The notes: a model not told the origin generated them from the letters alone. Positions 21,519-30,385 are shown, counted from the first letter of the stretch. The stretch: 36,013 nucleotides of DNA from Lachnospiraceae bacterium (GCA_017527205.1 JAFXQK010000003.1:1-36013), one strand, 5' to 3'. A program made the numbers and translations.

Positions 21519-22679
21519 ATGCTTTTATTTGGCGAAAACATTCTTTGGCCACAATTCTATATTTTTTCACTAATCGTATTGATTTTCGCTTGTCTTATGA
21601 TGCGTTCGGGGAATCTTCTGCTTTTGAATGGAAAACAAAAAACGCAAGGAAAAGTGATACCTGTCAGTGTGATTTATCTTAGATTGTTTTTTTTCATTCT
21701 TTTTATTATGTCGGCATTTCGCGGCATTGAGATCACAAATGATACCTGGTCATATTTGCGTACGTATAGAACGATCAAAGCATATGGGCTTATGGGAGAA
21801 GAACGCATGGAACAAGCCTATGTGTGGTTGAATTTGATTCTCGCAAAATTATTTCCGCAAGGCGATATGGGATTTTATGTTTTATTGTTTTTGGTCAGTG
21901 CCATATCCTATTATGCCATGGAACAATGGCTGGAAGAAAATTCTGCAACCTATGGGGAAAGCATTTTCCTTTTCTACTTTATGATGAACAGCTCTTTTAT
22001 GTGCGTTGTGAGGCAGACATTAGCTTTTTCCATTGTTTTATTAGGGTTAAAAAGGGCGAAGAACAAAGAACTGTTTCGATTTTTGATATATGTTGTAATT
22101 GCATGCATGTTTCATAAAACTGCCATCATTGGGATTTTGCTTTATGCTTTTATGCATACTAAATTCTCATCAAAGAAAGCAGCAATCATTATTGGGATTG
22201 CTGGCGGCATTGTACTTACTCAAAATGCCATCGCGAGAATTCTGGAGATTTTGGGGATTACCACTTCCTATGTGACAAGTGGAGATGGTTTGAATGTTGT
22301 TGCTTTAGTTTTGCCAGTTTTCTATCTGGCATTGATTGCTTTGGATGTCATAAAAAAGAAATCGATGAATCGGGATGATTCGCAGAAAGGTTTTTTTAAG
22401 TATTGCATTATTTTTTCTGTCGCTACTTTTATCCTTATTCTGCGTATGCCTGTGTTCAATCGTATTAGTAGCTATTTCACATATTTGGCAGTTCCATATG
22501 TGTCTAATGTTATAAGTGAGATTGAGGATAAAAAATCAATATTAATTATTCGAATCATTTTGTTCGCTGCCGTATGGGGATATGCAACCATTACTTTGAC
22601 TTATCGACCGGAATGGCAACATTTGTGGCCGTATAAGTTTTTTTGGAATTCAATGTATCAATTGGTAACTGATCTATGA
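21519..22679 (+). CDS. EpsG-like polysaccharide polymerase (386 aa)
   Basis: Polytopic: about ten hydrophobic segments spread over the whole length. The loop FRGIEITNDTWSYLRTYR after the second segment is the feature shared by EpsG-type polymerases (R-G-x-x-x-x-D-T-x-x-Y), and the VRQTLAFSIVLLGL motif follows in the middle. It would join exported repeat units into a chain at the outer face of the membrane (Wzy role). The ribosome site is short (AGAGGT). The stop overlaps the next start as ATGA. The annotation rests on topology, the loop motif and position between glycosyltransferases and a flippase. Confidence 0.85.
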   Translation: MLLFGENILWPQFYIFSLIVLIFACLMMRSGNLLLLNGKQKTQGKVIPVSVIYLRLFFFILFIMSAFRGIEITNDTWSYLRTYRTIKAYGLMGEERMEQAYVWLNLILAKLFPQGDMGFYVLLFLVSAISYYAMEQWLEENSATYGESIFLFYFMMNSSFMCVVRQTLAFSIVLLGLKRAKNKELFRFLIYVVIACMFHKTAIIGILLYAFMHTKFSSKKAAIIIGIAGGIVLTQNAIARILEILGITTSYVTSGDGLNVVALVLPVFYLALIALDVIKKKSMNRDDSQKGFFKYCIIFSVATFILILRMPVFNRISSYFTYLAVPYVSNVISEIEDKKSILIIRIILFAAVWGYATITLTYRPEWQHLWPYKFFWNSMYQLVTDL

Positions 22680-24202
22680 AAAAAGAAAGAAGCATTTTAA
22701 AATCAACACTATGGGTCACGCTTTTTTCCTTTGTGATCAAATTTTTGGGATTGATAAAACAATCCGTGATAGCAACGATATGTGGTGCAACGATGGAGAC
22801 AGATGCATTCTTTATCGCATCGGGCATTCTGATCTCTTTGTGTATTGTACTGTTCTCTGCGATCTCAATTTCGTTGCTGTCCATGTATACTGAAAAAGTG
22901 GTTAAGAAAGGTGAGGAAAATGCAAGGGCCTTAATCCATGATGCACTATGCCTTTTTATGCCATTGGCGATTCTAATTTCAATCACTGTGTTTTTATTTT
23001 CAGATCAGATCGGAAGACTATTGGCACCGCAGTATCAAGAAGATCAGATCAGAGTGTTATCTCAGTATATACAAATCATGTCGGCCGTCTTTGTGATATG
23101 GTGTTATTTCATGATTATCAACGTGATTCTGGAAGCTGAGAAGATTTTTCTGCCTGGTAAGATGCAGGCTTTTTTCCAAAATATTTTGTTGATTGTAGCA
23201 GTATTTTTTTTCTATCCTAAATTCGGAATTCTATCTTTGTTGATGGCCTTTCTGATTTCGGGAATAAGCGAATCCATTTTGGTAACCTGGCTTGCAAGGA
23301 AATCATTAAGTATTTCATTTCGCGGTATCATTAATAAACAAGAAGTAAAACAATTGTTGAAGCTTTCTGTTCCACTAATGGTAGGCAACGCTGTCTATGA
23401 AATTAATGACATTGTCGATAAACGCATTTCCGTAGGTCTAGGAGCCGGACAGGCATCTTATCTGAATTATGGGGCTACGATAAATGAAATTGTAACGGGA
23501 ATTGTTGTGGCGTCTGTATCCACTGTAATGTTTTCCCATTATGCAACGTGGATTGCTCAGGGAGAATTAGAACGTATCAAGAATGGTATTCAAAGTGTTA
23601 TCGAGATTTTGACGATTCTTATTCTTCCGATCATGGTGATATGCTTTCTGGACGGTGAAAAGATTGTTGCGGTCTTATATCAACGAGGGAACTTTGGTGT
23701 GCGAGACGTACATTTTACCTATGGTGTTGTCTGTGGGTATGCCGTGGGTTTCATTTTTCAGTCTGTGAGAGCAAATCTAACGAAAGTGTTGTACGCATTT
23801 CAGAATACAAGGGCACCCCTGGTAAATGGAGTTATTTCTGTCAGCTGTAATATAATGCTAAGCATCCTGCTCTCGAAATCTATGGGAGTAGCCGGTATTG
23901 CATTGGCTACAAGTTTAGCGATGTTGCTGTCATCCATACTGCTATTTCTGGATGTTAAAAAGTATCTTCCTACATTGACAATGCATAGTAGTTTATGTGA
24001 AGTGGTGAAGGGAGTGTTTGCATCGTTGATCATTGGGATGGTGATATGTATGATGCATGCTTATATGCATGTTAACATTTATCTTACGGTACTGTTTGAT
24101 GGTTTCATCGGGATATTGATTTATGTTCTTCTAATGTTAGTGCTAAAATCTCGGTGTATTGAGAATGTTTTGCAGTATTTTCATAAAAAAGAAAATAAAT
24201 AA
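22676..24202 (+). CDS. MurJ/Wzx-type lipid-linked glycan flippase (508 aa)
   Basis: About 14 hydrophobic segments and length typical of the MviN/MurJ branch of the MOP superfamily. Typical motifs are present: LKSTLWVTLFSFVIKFLGLIKQ at the start, ATMETDAFFIASG, LLAPQY around residue 115 and a central VPLMVGNAVYEINDIVDKRISVGL. The YQRGNFG segment (YxRGxF) is characteristic of MurJ relatives. Given its position directly after the polymerase (4-base overlap), it most likely exports the operon's own repeat unit rather than lipid II. A housekeeping MurJ role cannot be excluded from sequence alone. Confidence 0.88.
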   Translation: MKKERSILKSTLWVTLFSFVIKFLGLIKQSVIATICGATMETDAFFIASGILISLCIVLFSAISISLLSMYTEKVVKKGEENARALIHDALCLFMPLAILISITVFLFSDQIGRLLAPQYQEDQIRVLSQYIQIMSAVFVIWCYFMIINVILEAEKIFLPGKMQAFFQNILLIVAVFFFYPKFGILSLLMAFLISGISESILVTWLARKSLSISFRGIINKQEVKQLLKLSVPLMVGNAVYEINDIVDKRISVGLGAGQASYLNYGATINEIVTGIVVASVSTVMFSHYATWIAQGELERIKNGIQSVIEILTILILPIMVICFLDGEKIVAVLYQRGNFGVRDVHFTYGVVCGYAVGFIFQSVRANLTKVLYAFQNTRAPLVNGVISVSCNIMLSILLSKSMGVAGIALATSLAMLLSSILLFLDVKKYLPTLTMHSSLCEVVKGVFASLIIGMVICMMHAYMHVNIYLTVLFDGFIGILIYVLLMLVLKSRCIENVLQYFHKKENK

Positions 24203-24224
24203 ATCTGCGGATGGATGTATATAG

Positions 24225-25439
24225 ATGTTTTCGCAAAAGGATAAAGCTTTATTAAGTATATTAGCGCATAAATTGTTTTCGGCGAACAGACAGGGATTCG
24301 AGAGGATTGATTGGGATGAAGTGTTGAAAGAAGCAGATCAACAGGCTGTCCTTCCTTTCGTGATGTCAGACATCAAAGAAAAAATATCGGGCGATGGTCG
24401 TTTTGAGAAATATAAACAAAAAAATGCTCAATATGATAAAAAAAGTATCATAAATCTTCATTATCATCATATGTTGCATCATTGGTTGCAGGATGCAGAT
24501 ATTCCTTATGTCATTATTAAGGGAGCAGCCTCGGCATATTATTATAAAGAGCCGCTGCTTAGGTGCTCTGGCGATGTTGACTTTTTGATTAAAGAGCAAG
24601 ACAAATTAAAGGTGAATGAATTACTAAGCGGCAAAGGATTCGTGAAAAATCCAATTATGGAAAAACACGAGTTTCATTGGGCATACGAGAAAAATGGCAT
24701 AGAATTTGAAATGCATTGGGATTTGCCGGGCTTGCCGGAAAAGGGAAAAGAGCGAATGCAAAAATACGTGGATCATCTTTTGGAACAATCATGCCAGGTA
24801 GCATTGGGGGGCGGAAAGATGGTTATCCCGGACAAATTTCATCATGGAATCATCATTCTTTTGCATACGATAAGTCATTTGACGGGTGGTGGAATTGGCT
24901 TGCGACATTTATGCGATTGGCTTGCTTTTGAAAATAGTCTGGATGAAGCCGAATTTTTGGAATTGTTTCAAAAGCCCTTTATGGACATGGGGCTGTGGAA
25001 GTTTGCAAAAGTTTTGACTAAAATCGGAGTATCATATTTGGGATGTGATAAGCGAGAGTGGTGTGAAAACGTGGATGATGATTTGTGCGAGAAACTGCTT
25101 GAAGATATTTTGGATGCAGGTAATTTTGGATACAAAGATGATCTTCGAAAGAGTCAGTCGAAATTAATAAGAAAGAATGATGGCGGAGTAGTGGAACATA
25201 ATAGTTGGATTTTTAACCTGCTCGCCAATATGAACTATCGGACAAGCAGAAAATATGATTTTTTGTATCGTAGTGTTCTTCTTCGGCCAATTGGTTGGCT
25301 GTGTGTTGGGATGGAGTATTTGCTTTTAGTATTGTTTGGAGAAAGAAATAACGTCTTCAATAAAAAAATAATACATGGTGCCCAAGCCAGACAAAAAGTC
25401 TATGAAGCTTTACGGCTTTTTGAAGCAGAGGAAGATTAG
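24225..25439 (+). CDS. NTP_transf_5-type (Uncharacterised nucleotidyltransferase family) protein (404 aa)
   Basis: Residues ~85-150 match the nucleotidyltransferase fold used by this family: YVIIKGAASAYYY, then CSGDVDFLI with the metal-binding pair D117/D119, and an H-E-F-H-W...E-F-E-M-H-W-D stretch. The rest is alpha-helical with conserved ISHLTGGGIGLRHLCDW. Family members are found in polysaccharide and peptide-modification loci, often together with PqqD-like genes, but I know of no established substrate. Here it is the last gene of the operon that PqqD opens. Its ribosome site is weak. Its last bases overlap the convergent DUF1919 gene by 4 bases, so no terminator fits between them. Confidence 0.82.
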   Translation: MFSQKDKALLSILAHKLFSANRQGFERIDWDEVLKEADQQAVLPFVMSDIKEKISGDGRFEKYKQKNAQYDKKSIINLHYHHMLHHWLQDADIPYVIIKGAASAYYYKEPLLRCSGDVDFLIKEQDKLKVNELLSGKGFVKNPIMEKHEFHWAYEKNGIEFEMHWDLPGLPEKGKERMQKYVDHLLEQSCQVALGGGKMVIPDKFHHGIIILLHTISHLTGGGIGLRHLCDWLAFENSLDEAEFLELFQKPFMDMGLWKFAKVLTKIGVSYLGCDKREWCENVDDDLCEKLLEDILDAGNFGYKDDLRKSQSKLIRKNDGGVVEHNSWIFNLLANMNYRTSRKYDFLYRSVLLRPIGWLCVGMEYLLLVLFGERNNVFNKKIIHGAQARQKVYEALRLFEAEED

Positions 25440-26113
25440 TTAGATTGAACACCATGATTCAGCCAACTTACAAAATCAAAATAATCATAATAGCGTTTGA
25501 TCCACCAAGGATGAATGTATGTCATAAGGCTTTCTAAGTATTCGGAATCTTCGCTGCCGGGAATATAATAGGCAGATTTATACTGCGGATATCTTTGGTG
25601 AGTGAAACATATTTTATTCGGGTATGGAAGTTCGTCAAACGCTTTTATGGTTTCTTCTGAACAATTATTTCGATCATTCATTAAGAAAAATAGGTTATTA
25701 AGATTCACTCTGCCTTTCCGCCGTTCCCACTCTTCTTTTGCTTGCTGAACGGAATCATAATGCACAAGGAATAAGCGGATGTCACCACACATGGCCGTTA
25801 AGTATTCTGTCTGCGAAGGCTCTGAATCATCAGATAGGGAGAGTGACAGATAGTATGGTAAATTTTGACAGAATTTTATGTAATCGTTGGCTTCAAAATA
25901 AAAATTTCTAGTAGGAGAATTCATTTTTATTCTTAAATCCTTGCATACGCATCCAGCAGTACAATCGCTTCCGATGATAGAAAAATTCTTGTTTTGCAAG
26001 GCTTTTCTATTTTTTTTGTTAAAAAGAGTGTCACGAAGAAGGAAGCGCACGTTTTTGATGCCGTCTTTAAAATGTCGCGTGATAGAAATATGCGGTTTGT
26101 CAGTGTTACTCAT
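25436..26113 (-). CDS. DUF1919 family protein, probable surface-glycan biosynthesis (225 aa)
   Basis: Read on the minus strand; GGAGGA lies ~7 bases before the ATG. Recognised as DUF1919 by NFSIIGSDCTAGCVCKDLRIKMNSPTRNF near the N-terminus and by YLTAMCGDIRLFLVHYDSVQQAKEEWERRK and FLMNDRNNCSEETIKAFDELP in the middle. Members commonly lie in exopolysaccharide or capsule clusters and are sometimes labelled exopolysaccharide biosynthesis proteins, but the reaction is not known to me. It has its own promoter and runs towards the polysaccharide operon, overlapping tail to tail by 4 bases; transcripts from both sides would overlap. There is no signal peptide and no membrane segment. Confidence 0.85.
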   Translation of the reverse strand: MSNTDKPHISITRHFKDGIKNVRFLLRDTLFNKKNRKALQNKNFSIIGSDCTAGCVCKDLRIKMNSPTRNFYFEANDYIKFCQNLPYYLSLSLSDDSEPSQTEYLTAMCGDIRLFLVHYDSVQQAKEEWERRKGRVNLNNLFFLMNDRNNCSEETIKAFDELPYPNKICFTHQRYPQYKSAYYIPGSEDSEYLESLMTYIHPWWIKRYYDYFDFVSWLNHGVQSN

Positions 26114-26147
26114 AACAATCCTCCGTTTCAGAAGTTTATGTCACTTT

Positions 26148-26178
26148 ATTATAGACCTTGTCTTTTCGTTTTTGTCAA
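26148..26178 (-). promoter_or_regulatory. Promoter of the DUF1919 gene
   Basis: On the minus strand, a perfect TTGACA (26173-26178) and a perfect TATAAT (26148-26153). The spacer is 19 bases, longer than the 17-base optimum, which would lower activity or call for an activator. Confidence 0.6.
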
Positions 26179-26370
26179 TACTGAAATATAAAATCATCAG
26201 AATACTTTCCGCGTAATTTTGTAAAAAGGATGGTTGTTGATACGATTATCTGAGGATAAATCAATTTTTTAATGCCATGTATCATTCCTTGAATAAGAGA
26301 AATAAGGTATTCTTAAGTAGGAAAACGATTTATGTGTTTTCAGGATTCGTATATGAGAGGAATTAAAACC

Positions 26371-28272
26371 ATGAGACTATTAAATTATACAAGACTCCCT
26401 TTGGAGGACGCGGTATATGCGAATCGCCTTGCCTACAGCATGCACCTTGCACTTCAGGATGCAGATGGTTCTTGGCGTGCGTTAAACCATAATTCCGGCG
26501 TGTTGTTTGTGAAAGCTACGGAGAATCAGAATGGATCATTGAATCCTAAGAGTATGAAAAGCCCCTGGCTGTTTTCCTTAAAGGAAGGCGGCTATGGGGT
26601 TTTTGCCGTTCGTACGCGGTCTGAGGGCGACATGGACTCGGAGGATCTTGGGACAGTGTTCTATTTCCAGACCAAGGATCTTGTGCGCTATGAGGAAAAG
26701 GGCTTTGTGAAGCTGGCGGACGGGCCGATTCAGGCAGTGCGCTGTGCGGTGACAGAGGATGGTAAGTATGCGCTTCAGTGGCAGCAGTCAAATGGGCATT
26801 GGTACGAGAAAAAATTGGACGGCCTTGATTTCTTGAAGCTCAATGATGCCAATGTCAAGCTTGCCGGTACGCCGATCAAAAAAGATGCCCTGTTGCCAAC
26901 AAATCTGTCGGAGGAAGCCGTTTTAGGAATTCAAGGCGCCGTGCCTTGTAATGGCATTGAGATCCCTGACGAGCTGGGACAGTACCTTCTAAAGAAGCTT
27001 TTGCCTGCAACGCATGTTGGGGTCGCTGCGCCGAAGAAGCTTTTGCGTGATGGCTTGGTGTGGCGCGACAGTCCTAAAAAACAGGCCGCGCGTGACAAGG
27101 AAAGCTGGGGTGAAGCAAGCAAGGAACAGTTAAAGTCTTCTCTGAAAAATGTCATGATCGATGCCCTGTACAGCGATGGCACGCGCGTGCCGAAGCACGT
27201 GATTTGGGATGAGGAGAGCCTTGCAAAGATTGATATTTCTAAGCCAGGCCGTTATACTCTCAAGGGAAAGCTGACGCAGCCGCATTTCGAGTTCCCGATT
27301 TGTACGGATCGCGCCGACCCTTGCGTATGCCGTTGGAATGGCAAGTATTATTATATTGCAACGAACGATGCTGATTTCAACCATACGCTCTACATGCGCT
27401 GCGCGGATTCCTTGGAGGGGATTCGGGATGCCGAGGAGCATTTGATTTTGGACAGCACGACCTATGAGGGCATTGGCGGACTTTTGTGGGCGCCAGAATT
27501 CCACGTGATTGACGGAAGAATGTATCTGTTCCATGCGTGTACGCCCGGGCCGTTCTTTTGCGAGGAGAGCCATGTCATGGAGCTTCGCGAGGGCGGTGAC
27601 CCGCTGAAAAAGGAGGATTGGTCAAGACCGAAGCGTGTTGTCAAGGCCGATGGAAGCGACATTTGTGAGGCTGGCAAGGAAATTACCCTGGACATGACGG
27701 AGTTCGAGTGGCAGGGAGAGCTGTATGTCATTTGGTCGCAGAGGCAGTTCCTGCCAAAGGACCTTGGTGCATGGCTGTATATTGCAAAGCTGAATCGCGA
27801 AAAGCCCTGGATGCTGGCAAGCGATTCCGTGGTGCTTTCCAAACCGGAATATGGCTGGGCAAATAACCATACCTTTGTGGATGAAGGGCCTTTTGCGTTG
27901 ATCCGCGGGGACAAGCTGTACGTCACCTTTTCCTCTGCGGCAGTGGACAGCACCTATGTCGTTGGCCTGTTACAGATTGAAGCTGGCAAGGATCTTCTGA
28001 ATTCGGCGAATTGGTGCAAGAACAATTATCCGCTGTTCACCTCACGCAGCTATGAGGGGGAGTACGGAACTGGTCATAATGCCTATGTCATTGATGAGGA
28101 CGGTACAACCTGGAATACTTATCATGCGCGTCCGGGCGTTGACGGTCCCCGCAGCACTGGTATTCGCCGTGTCCACTTTGACATCGACGGTGAACCCATG
28201 CTCGACGTCATTGAAGAGCTTGATCTCAAACCCGAGTTTTCCGAATTTGAGACCACGCTCGTTATATCATAA
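26371..28272 (+). CDS. Family 43 glycoside hydrolase, cytoplasmic, with ~290-residue N-terminal domain (633 aa)
   Basis: The ATG at 26371 is preferred (AGAGGA at ~26356-26361) over in-frame ATGs at 26332 and 26353. Residues ~300-620 are a five-bladed GH43 propeller with the three expected acids: base D316 (CTDRADPCV), the modulating aspartate D441 (TLDMTEFEW) and the general acid E505 (FVDEGPFAL). The first ~290 residues contain degenerate propeller-like units (LFSLKEGGYGVFAVRT, DLVRYEEKGFV) and may be a second, non-catalytic sugar-binding part. There is no signal peptide, so it should act on imported arabinose- or xylose-containing oligosaccharides, most likely as an alpha-L-arabinofuranosidase. 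It starts a set of three related genes. Exact specificity is not readable. Confidence 0.85.
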   Translation: MRLLNYTRLPLEDAVYANRLAYSMHLALQDADGSWRALNHNSGVLFVKATENQNGSLNPKSMKSPWLFSLKEGGYGVFAVRTRSEGDMDSEDLGTVFYFQTKDLVRYEEKGFVKLADGPIQAVRCAVTEDGKYALQWQQSNGHWYEKKLDGLDFLKLNDANVKLAGTPIKKDALLPTNLSEEAVLGIQGAVPCNGIEIPDELGQYLLKKLLPATHVGVAAPKKLLRDGLVWRDSPKKQAARDKESWGEASKEQLKSSLKNVMIDALYSDGTRVPKHVIWDEESLAKIDISKPGRYTLKGKLTQPHFEFPICTDRADPCVCRWNGKYYYIATNDADFNHTLYMRCADSLEGIRDAEEHLILDSTTYEGIGGLLWAPEFHVIDGRMYLFHACTPGPFFCEESHVMELREGGDPLKKEDWSRPKRVVKADGSDICEAGKEITLDMTEFEWQGELYVIWSQRQFLPKDLGAWLYIAKLNREKPWMLASDSVVLSKPEYGWANNHTFVDEGPFALIRGDKLYVTFSSAAVDSTYVVGLLQIEAGKDLLNSANWCKNNYPLFTSRSYEGEYGTGHNAYVIDEDGTTWNTYHARPGVDGPRSTGIRRVHFDIDGEPMLDVIEELDLKPEFSEFETTLVIS

Positions 28273-28381
28273 ATCCCTTTTTGTGGCAGTGTATCTATAA
28301 AATGTAAAGATCAATACTTGGCGAGATTCATTTGTTAGAACTATTGATATTGGCAAGGGATGTGCCATGACTTTCGCAAAA

Positions 28382-28416
28382 ACTACCCAGAAAGCCCAAA
28401 AGGCAATTTAGGTAGT
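28382..28416. repeat. Nested hairpin in the GH43-esterase gap
   Basis: Outer arms ACTACC (28382-28387) and GGTAGT (28411-28416), inner arms GCC (28394-28396) and GGC (28402-28404). No T run follows, so it is not a typical terminator. The layout is like the dispersed hairpin repeat found at 30264 and 35874, but the sequence is different. The gap 28273-28506 holds nothing else that is clear apart from a weak cre-like sequence at 28450-28463. Confidence 0.4.
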
Positions 28417-28449
28417 CAGCGCAAAAACGGCGGCTACTCGCTTCCTGAT

Positions 28450-28463
28450 TAGAAACGCTTTAA
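28450..28463 (+). promoter_or_regulatory. Weak cre-like (CcpA) site before the esterase gene
   Basis: TAGAAACGCTTTAA agrees with the cre pattern TGNAANCGNTNNCA at seven of nine fixed positions. Catabolite control would be expected for a hemicellulose gene, but a match of this quality can occur by chance. Confidence 0.25.
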
Positions 28464-28506
28464 TCAAAGGAATGAAATAAAATGTATATAAATGGAGGGT
28501 GAAGGT

Positions 28507-30054
28507 ATGTTAAGAGTTGTTAAGACGGAAAATGGTTACGTGAAGGGAATCCCGGCAGCGGATCCCAGGTACACGGCGTTTAAGGGAATTCCCTTTGCAG
28601 CGCCGCCCGTAGGTGAGAACAGATGGCGTGCGCCCCAGCCGGCAGCGAATTGGGACGGCGTTCGTGAGTGTTATACGTTTGCACCGATTTCCGTGCAGGA
28701 TACGCCTGGCCTTGGAACCGACATCTACTGCCGCGAGTGGCACGTAGATCCCGAGATTCCCATGGATGAGGACTGCCTGTACTTGAATGTCTGGACGGGT
28801 GCAAAGTCAGCTGACGAGAAGCTTCCTGTCGTTGTATGGTTCTTCGGCGGCGGTTTCCAATGGGGTTATCCCGCGGAGATGGAGTTCGACGGTGAGAGAG
28901 TTGCAAGGCGCGGCGTCGTCGTTGTATCCGTAAACTATCGTTTGAATGTCTTTGGCTTCATGGCGCATCCTGAGCTGACCGCAAAGCAGTCTGACGCGCC
29001 CACCAACTTTGGTCTTCTGGATCAGCAGGCTGGCCTGAAATGGGTGCAGAGAAACATTGCGGCATTTGGCGGTGACCCTGAGAAGGTGACCATTGCAGGT
29101 CAGTCCGCAGGTGGCGGCAGCGTTATGGCACAGGTATCCTGTCCGAACAACGTCGGTTTGTTCCGCGGTGCAATCGTGCAGAGTGGCCTGATCAGCAGCC
29201 CTTATGATGATGGCGGTTTTGGAAATGAGCCTTTGGAGTCCGCAGAGAAGAACGGGGAAGGATTCCTGAAATTCCTTGGCGTTTCTTCGATTGACGAGGC
29301 AAGAAAGATTGATGCGAAGACATTGCTTGCAAAGTATGGCGAGTATGTGCCTGGCTTGATGCTTGGTGCGACCGAGGGGCCTCACAGAATGTTCCCCGTT
29401 GCCGACATGAAGTTCTGCTTTGGCAACTCCATGAAGCTGTTCATGGAGGGGAAGCACGTGCCTGTTGCCATGATGGCAGGAAACACGGGAGATGAGTTCC
29501 CGAGTGCGATCTACGCAAATTCCAAGGAGGAGTTTGAGGAGAAGGCGAGAGCCTGGTTTGGCGACAAGGCAGACGAATTTCTGACATTCCCTGAGGCGCA
29601 AGTTCAGGGCGGCATGGGCGGCAAGGGTTATGCACCCATCAGCGGCATTGAGTGTGCGATAAAATCCGTGGCATTAAAGGCGCAGGAAAATGGAGACGGT
29701 CCCGTGTATTATTATCGTTTTGAGCCCGACATTCCTGGTTGGGACAATCCCGGAACCTTCCACTCCGTAGAGCTTTGGTTCTTCTTCGAGACGCTGGCAA
29801 AGTGCTGGAGACCTTTCGTTGGCAGACATTATGATCTTGCCCGTCAGATGTGCGATTATTGGTGCAATTTCATTAAGTACGGCAATCCCAATGGGCAGGG
29901 AACGGATGGCAACGAGCTGCCGAAGTGGCTTCCCTACACGAAGGAAGGTCGTGATGGCATGAGCTTCCAGGCTCAGGGAGCAACGCCTCAGCACGGCGAG
30001 ACCGAATTCATGAGATTCCTCATCGAGAAGAAGATCGAGGAAACTTGTAAATAA
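28507..30054 (+). CDS. Type-B carboxylesterase, alpha/beta hydrolase (515 aa)
   Basis: GGAGGGTGAAGG precedes the ATG at 28507; an in-frame ATG at 28492 lies upstream of that site and is rejected. Family features in order: GxPRY-like KGIPFAAPPVGENRWRAPQP, EDCLYLNVW, oxyanion-hole WFFGGGFQWG, nucleophile Ser200 in IAGQSAGGGS (family usually G-E-S-A-G, here Gln replaces Glu), and a late FHSVELWFFF that supplies the histidine. No signal peptide, so it is cytoplasmic. Lying between two GH43 genes, a role in removing acetyl or other ester groups from imported xylan fragments is a reasonable inference. General detoxifying esterase activity is the alternative. Confidence 0.88.
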   Translation: MLRVVKTENGYVKGIPAADPRYTAFKGIPFAAPPVGENRWRAPQPAANWDGVRECYTFAPISVQDTPGLGTDIYCREWHVDPEIPMDEDCLYLNVWTGAKSADEKLPVVVWFFGGGFQWGYPAEMEFDGERVARRGVVVVSVNYRLNVFGFMAHPELTAKQSDAPTNFGLLDQQAGLKWVQRNIAAFGGDPEKVTIAGQSAGGGSVMAQVSCPNNVGLFRGAIVQSGLISSPYDDGGFGNEPLESAEKNGEGFLKFLGVSSIDEARKIDAKTLLAKYGEYVPGLMLGATEGPHRMFPVADMKFCFGNSMKLFMEGKHVPVAMMAGNTGDEFPSAIYANSKEEFEEKARAWFGDKADEFLTFPEAQVQGGMGGKGYAPISGIECAIKSVALKAQENGDGPVYYYRFEPDIPGWDNPGTFHSVELWFFFETLAKCWRPFVGRHYDLARQMCDYWCNFIKYGNPNGQGTDGNELPKWLPYTKEGRDGMSFQAQGATPQHGETEFMRFLIEKKIEETCK

Positions 30055-30160
30055 TGGCGAGGGAAATGCCGAAGAAGTTTTTAGGATAAGCATGGCGCAG
30101 AGGCCTGGAAAATCAATGAAAGTTGCGTTTAGACTGGCGCAGATGCTTACTAAAAAAGGA

Positions 30161-30189
30161 TTTACGAAGATTTGAAAGTATGATAAAAT
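30161..30189 (+). promoter_or_regulatory. Candidate promoter of the second GH43 gene
   Basis: TTTACG at 30161-30166, a 17-base spacer and TAAAAT at 30184-30189. It would give a leader of ~190 bases that contains three hairpin elements, which is long for a simple enzyme gene. Confidence 0.5.
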
Positions 30190-30195
30190 ATTTGC

Positions 30196-30247
30196 AGGTT
30201 TAGCCTGCGATCAAACATCAGGGAGATTGAGCCAAGCGCCAATCTCC
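30196..30247 (+). repeat. Two hairpins in the leader of the second GH43 gene
   Basis: First hairpin GCAGG-tttag-CCTGC close to 30194-30208. Second hairpin GGAGATTG (30222-30229) and CAATCTCC (30240-30247), with the loop AGCCAAGCGC. The second loop contains CCAAGCG, the core of the dispersed repeat that begins just downstream. It is followed by TTGTGTAT, a poor terminator tail. Confidence 0.5.
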
Positions 30248-30263
30248 TTGTGTATAGCTCGGA

Positions 30264-30369
30264 AGAAAATCAAGCGGCTGCCGAAGGCAGACATTTGATT
30301 TTACCCGAGCGTATACGAAATAAAATCAAAAGTCGCGAAGCGACGACGTCTGCCAAGGGCAGGTTTATT
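30264..30369. repeat. Dispersed multi-hairpin repeat, copy A
   Basis: Three hairpins in a row: AAATCAA...CTGCC-gaa-GGCAG...TTTGATTT, then GTCGC-gaa-GCGAC, then TCTGC-caag-GGCAG. Between the first two lies ACCCGAGCGTATACGAAATA, which recurs with one change in copy B at 35874. Arm changes between the copies are compensated (TCAA/TTGA versus CCAA/TTGG; CTGCC/GGCAG versus CTCGC/GCGAG), so the fold itself is kept. The stretch 30055-30385 otherwise holds only the promoter and the two small hairpins; no gene is seen. Confidence 0.75.
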
Positions 30370-30385
30370 ACGAAAGGAGTTTGTT

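Noticed and set aside
26310..26340. cre-like sequence before the first GH43 gene (GGAAAACGATTTAT)
   Set aside because: It matches only about six of nine fixed positions; too weak to list.
30055..30385. Riboswitch in the long leader of the second GH43 gene
   Set aside because: The structure is explained by the dispersed hairpin repeat; no known riboswitch core is recognisable.
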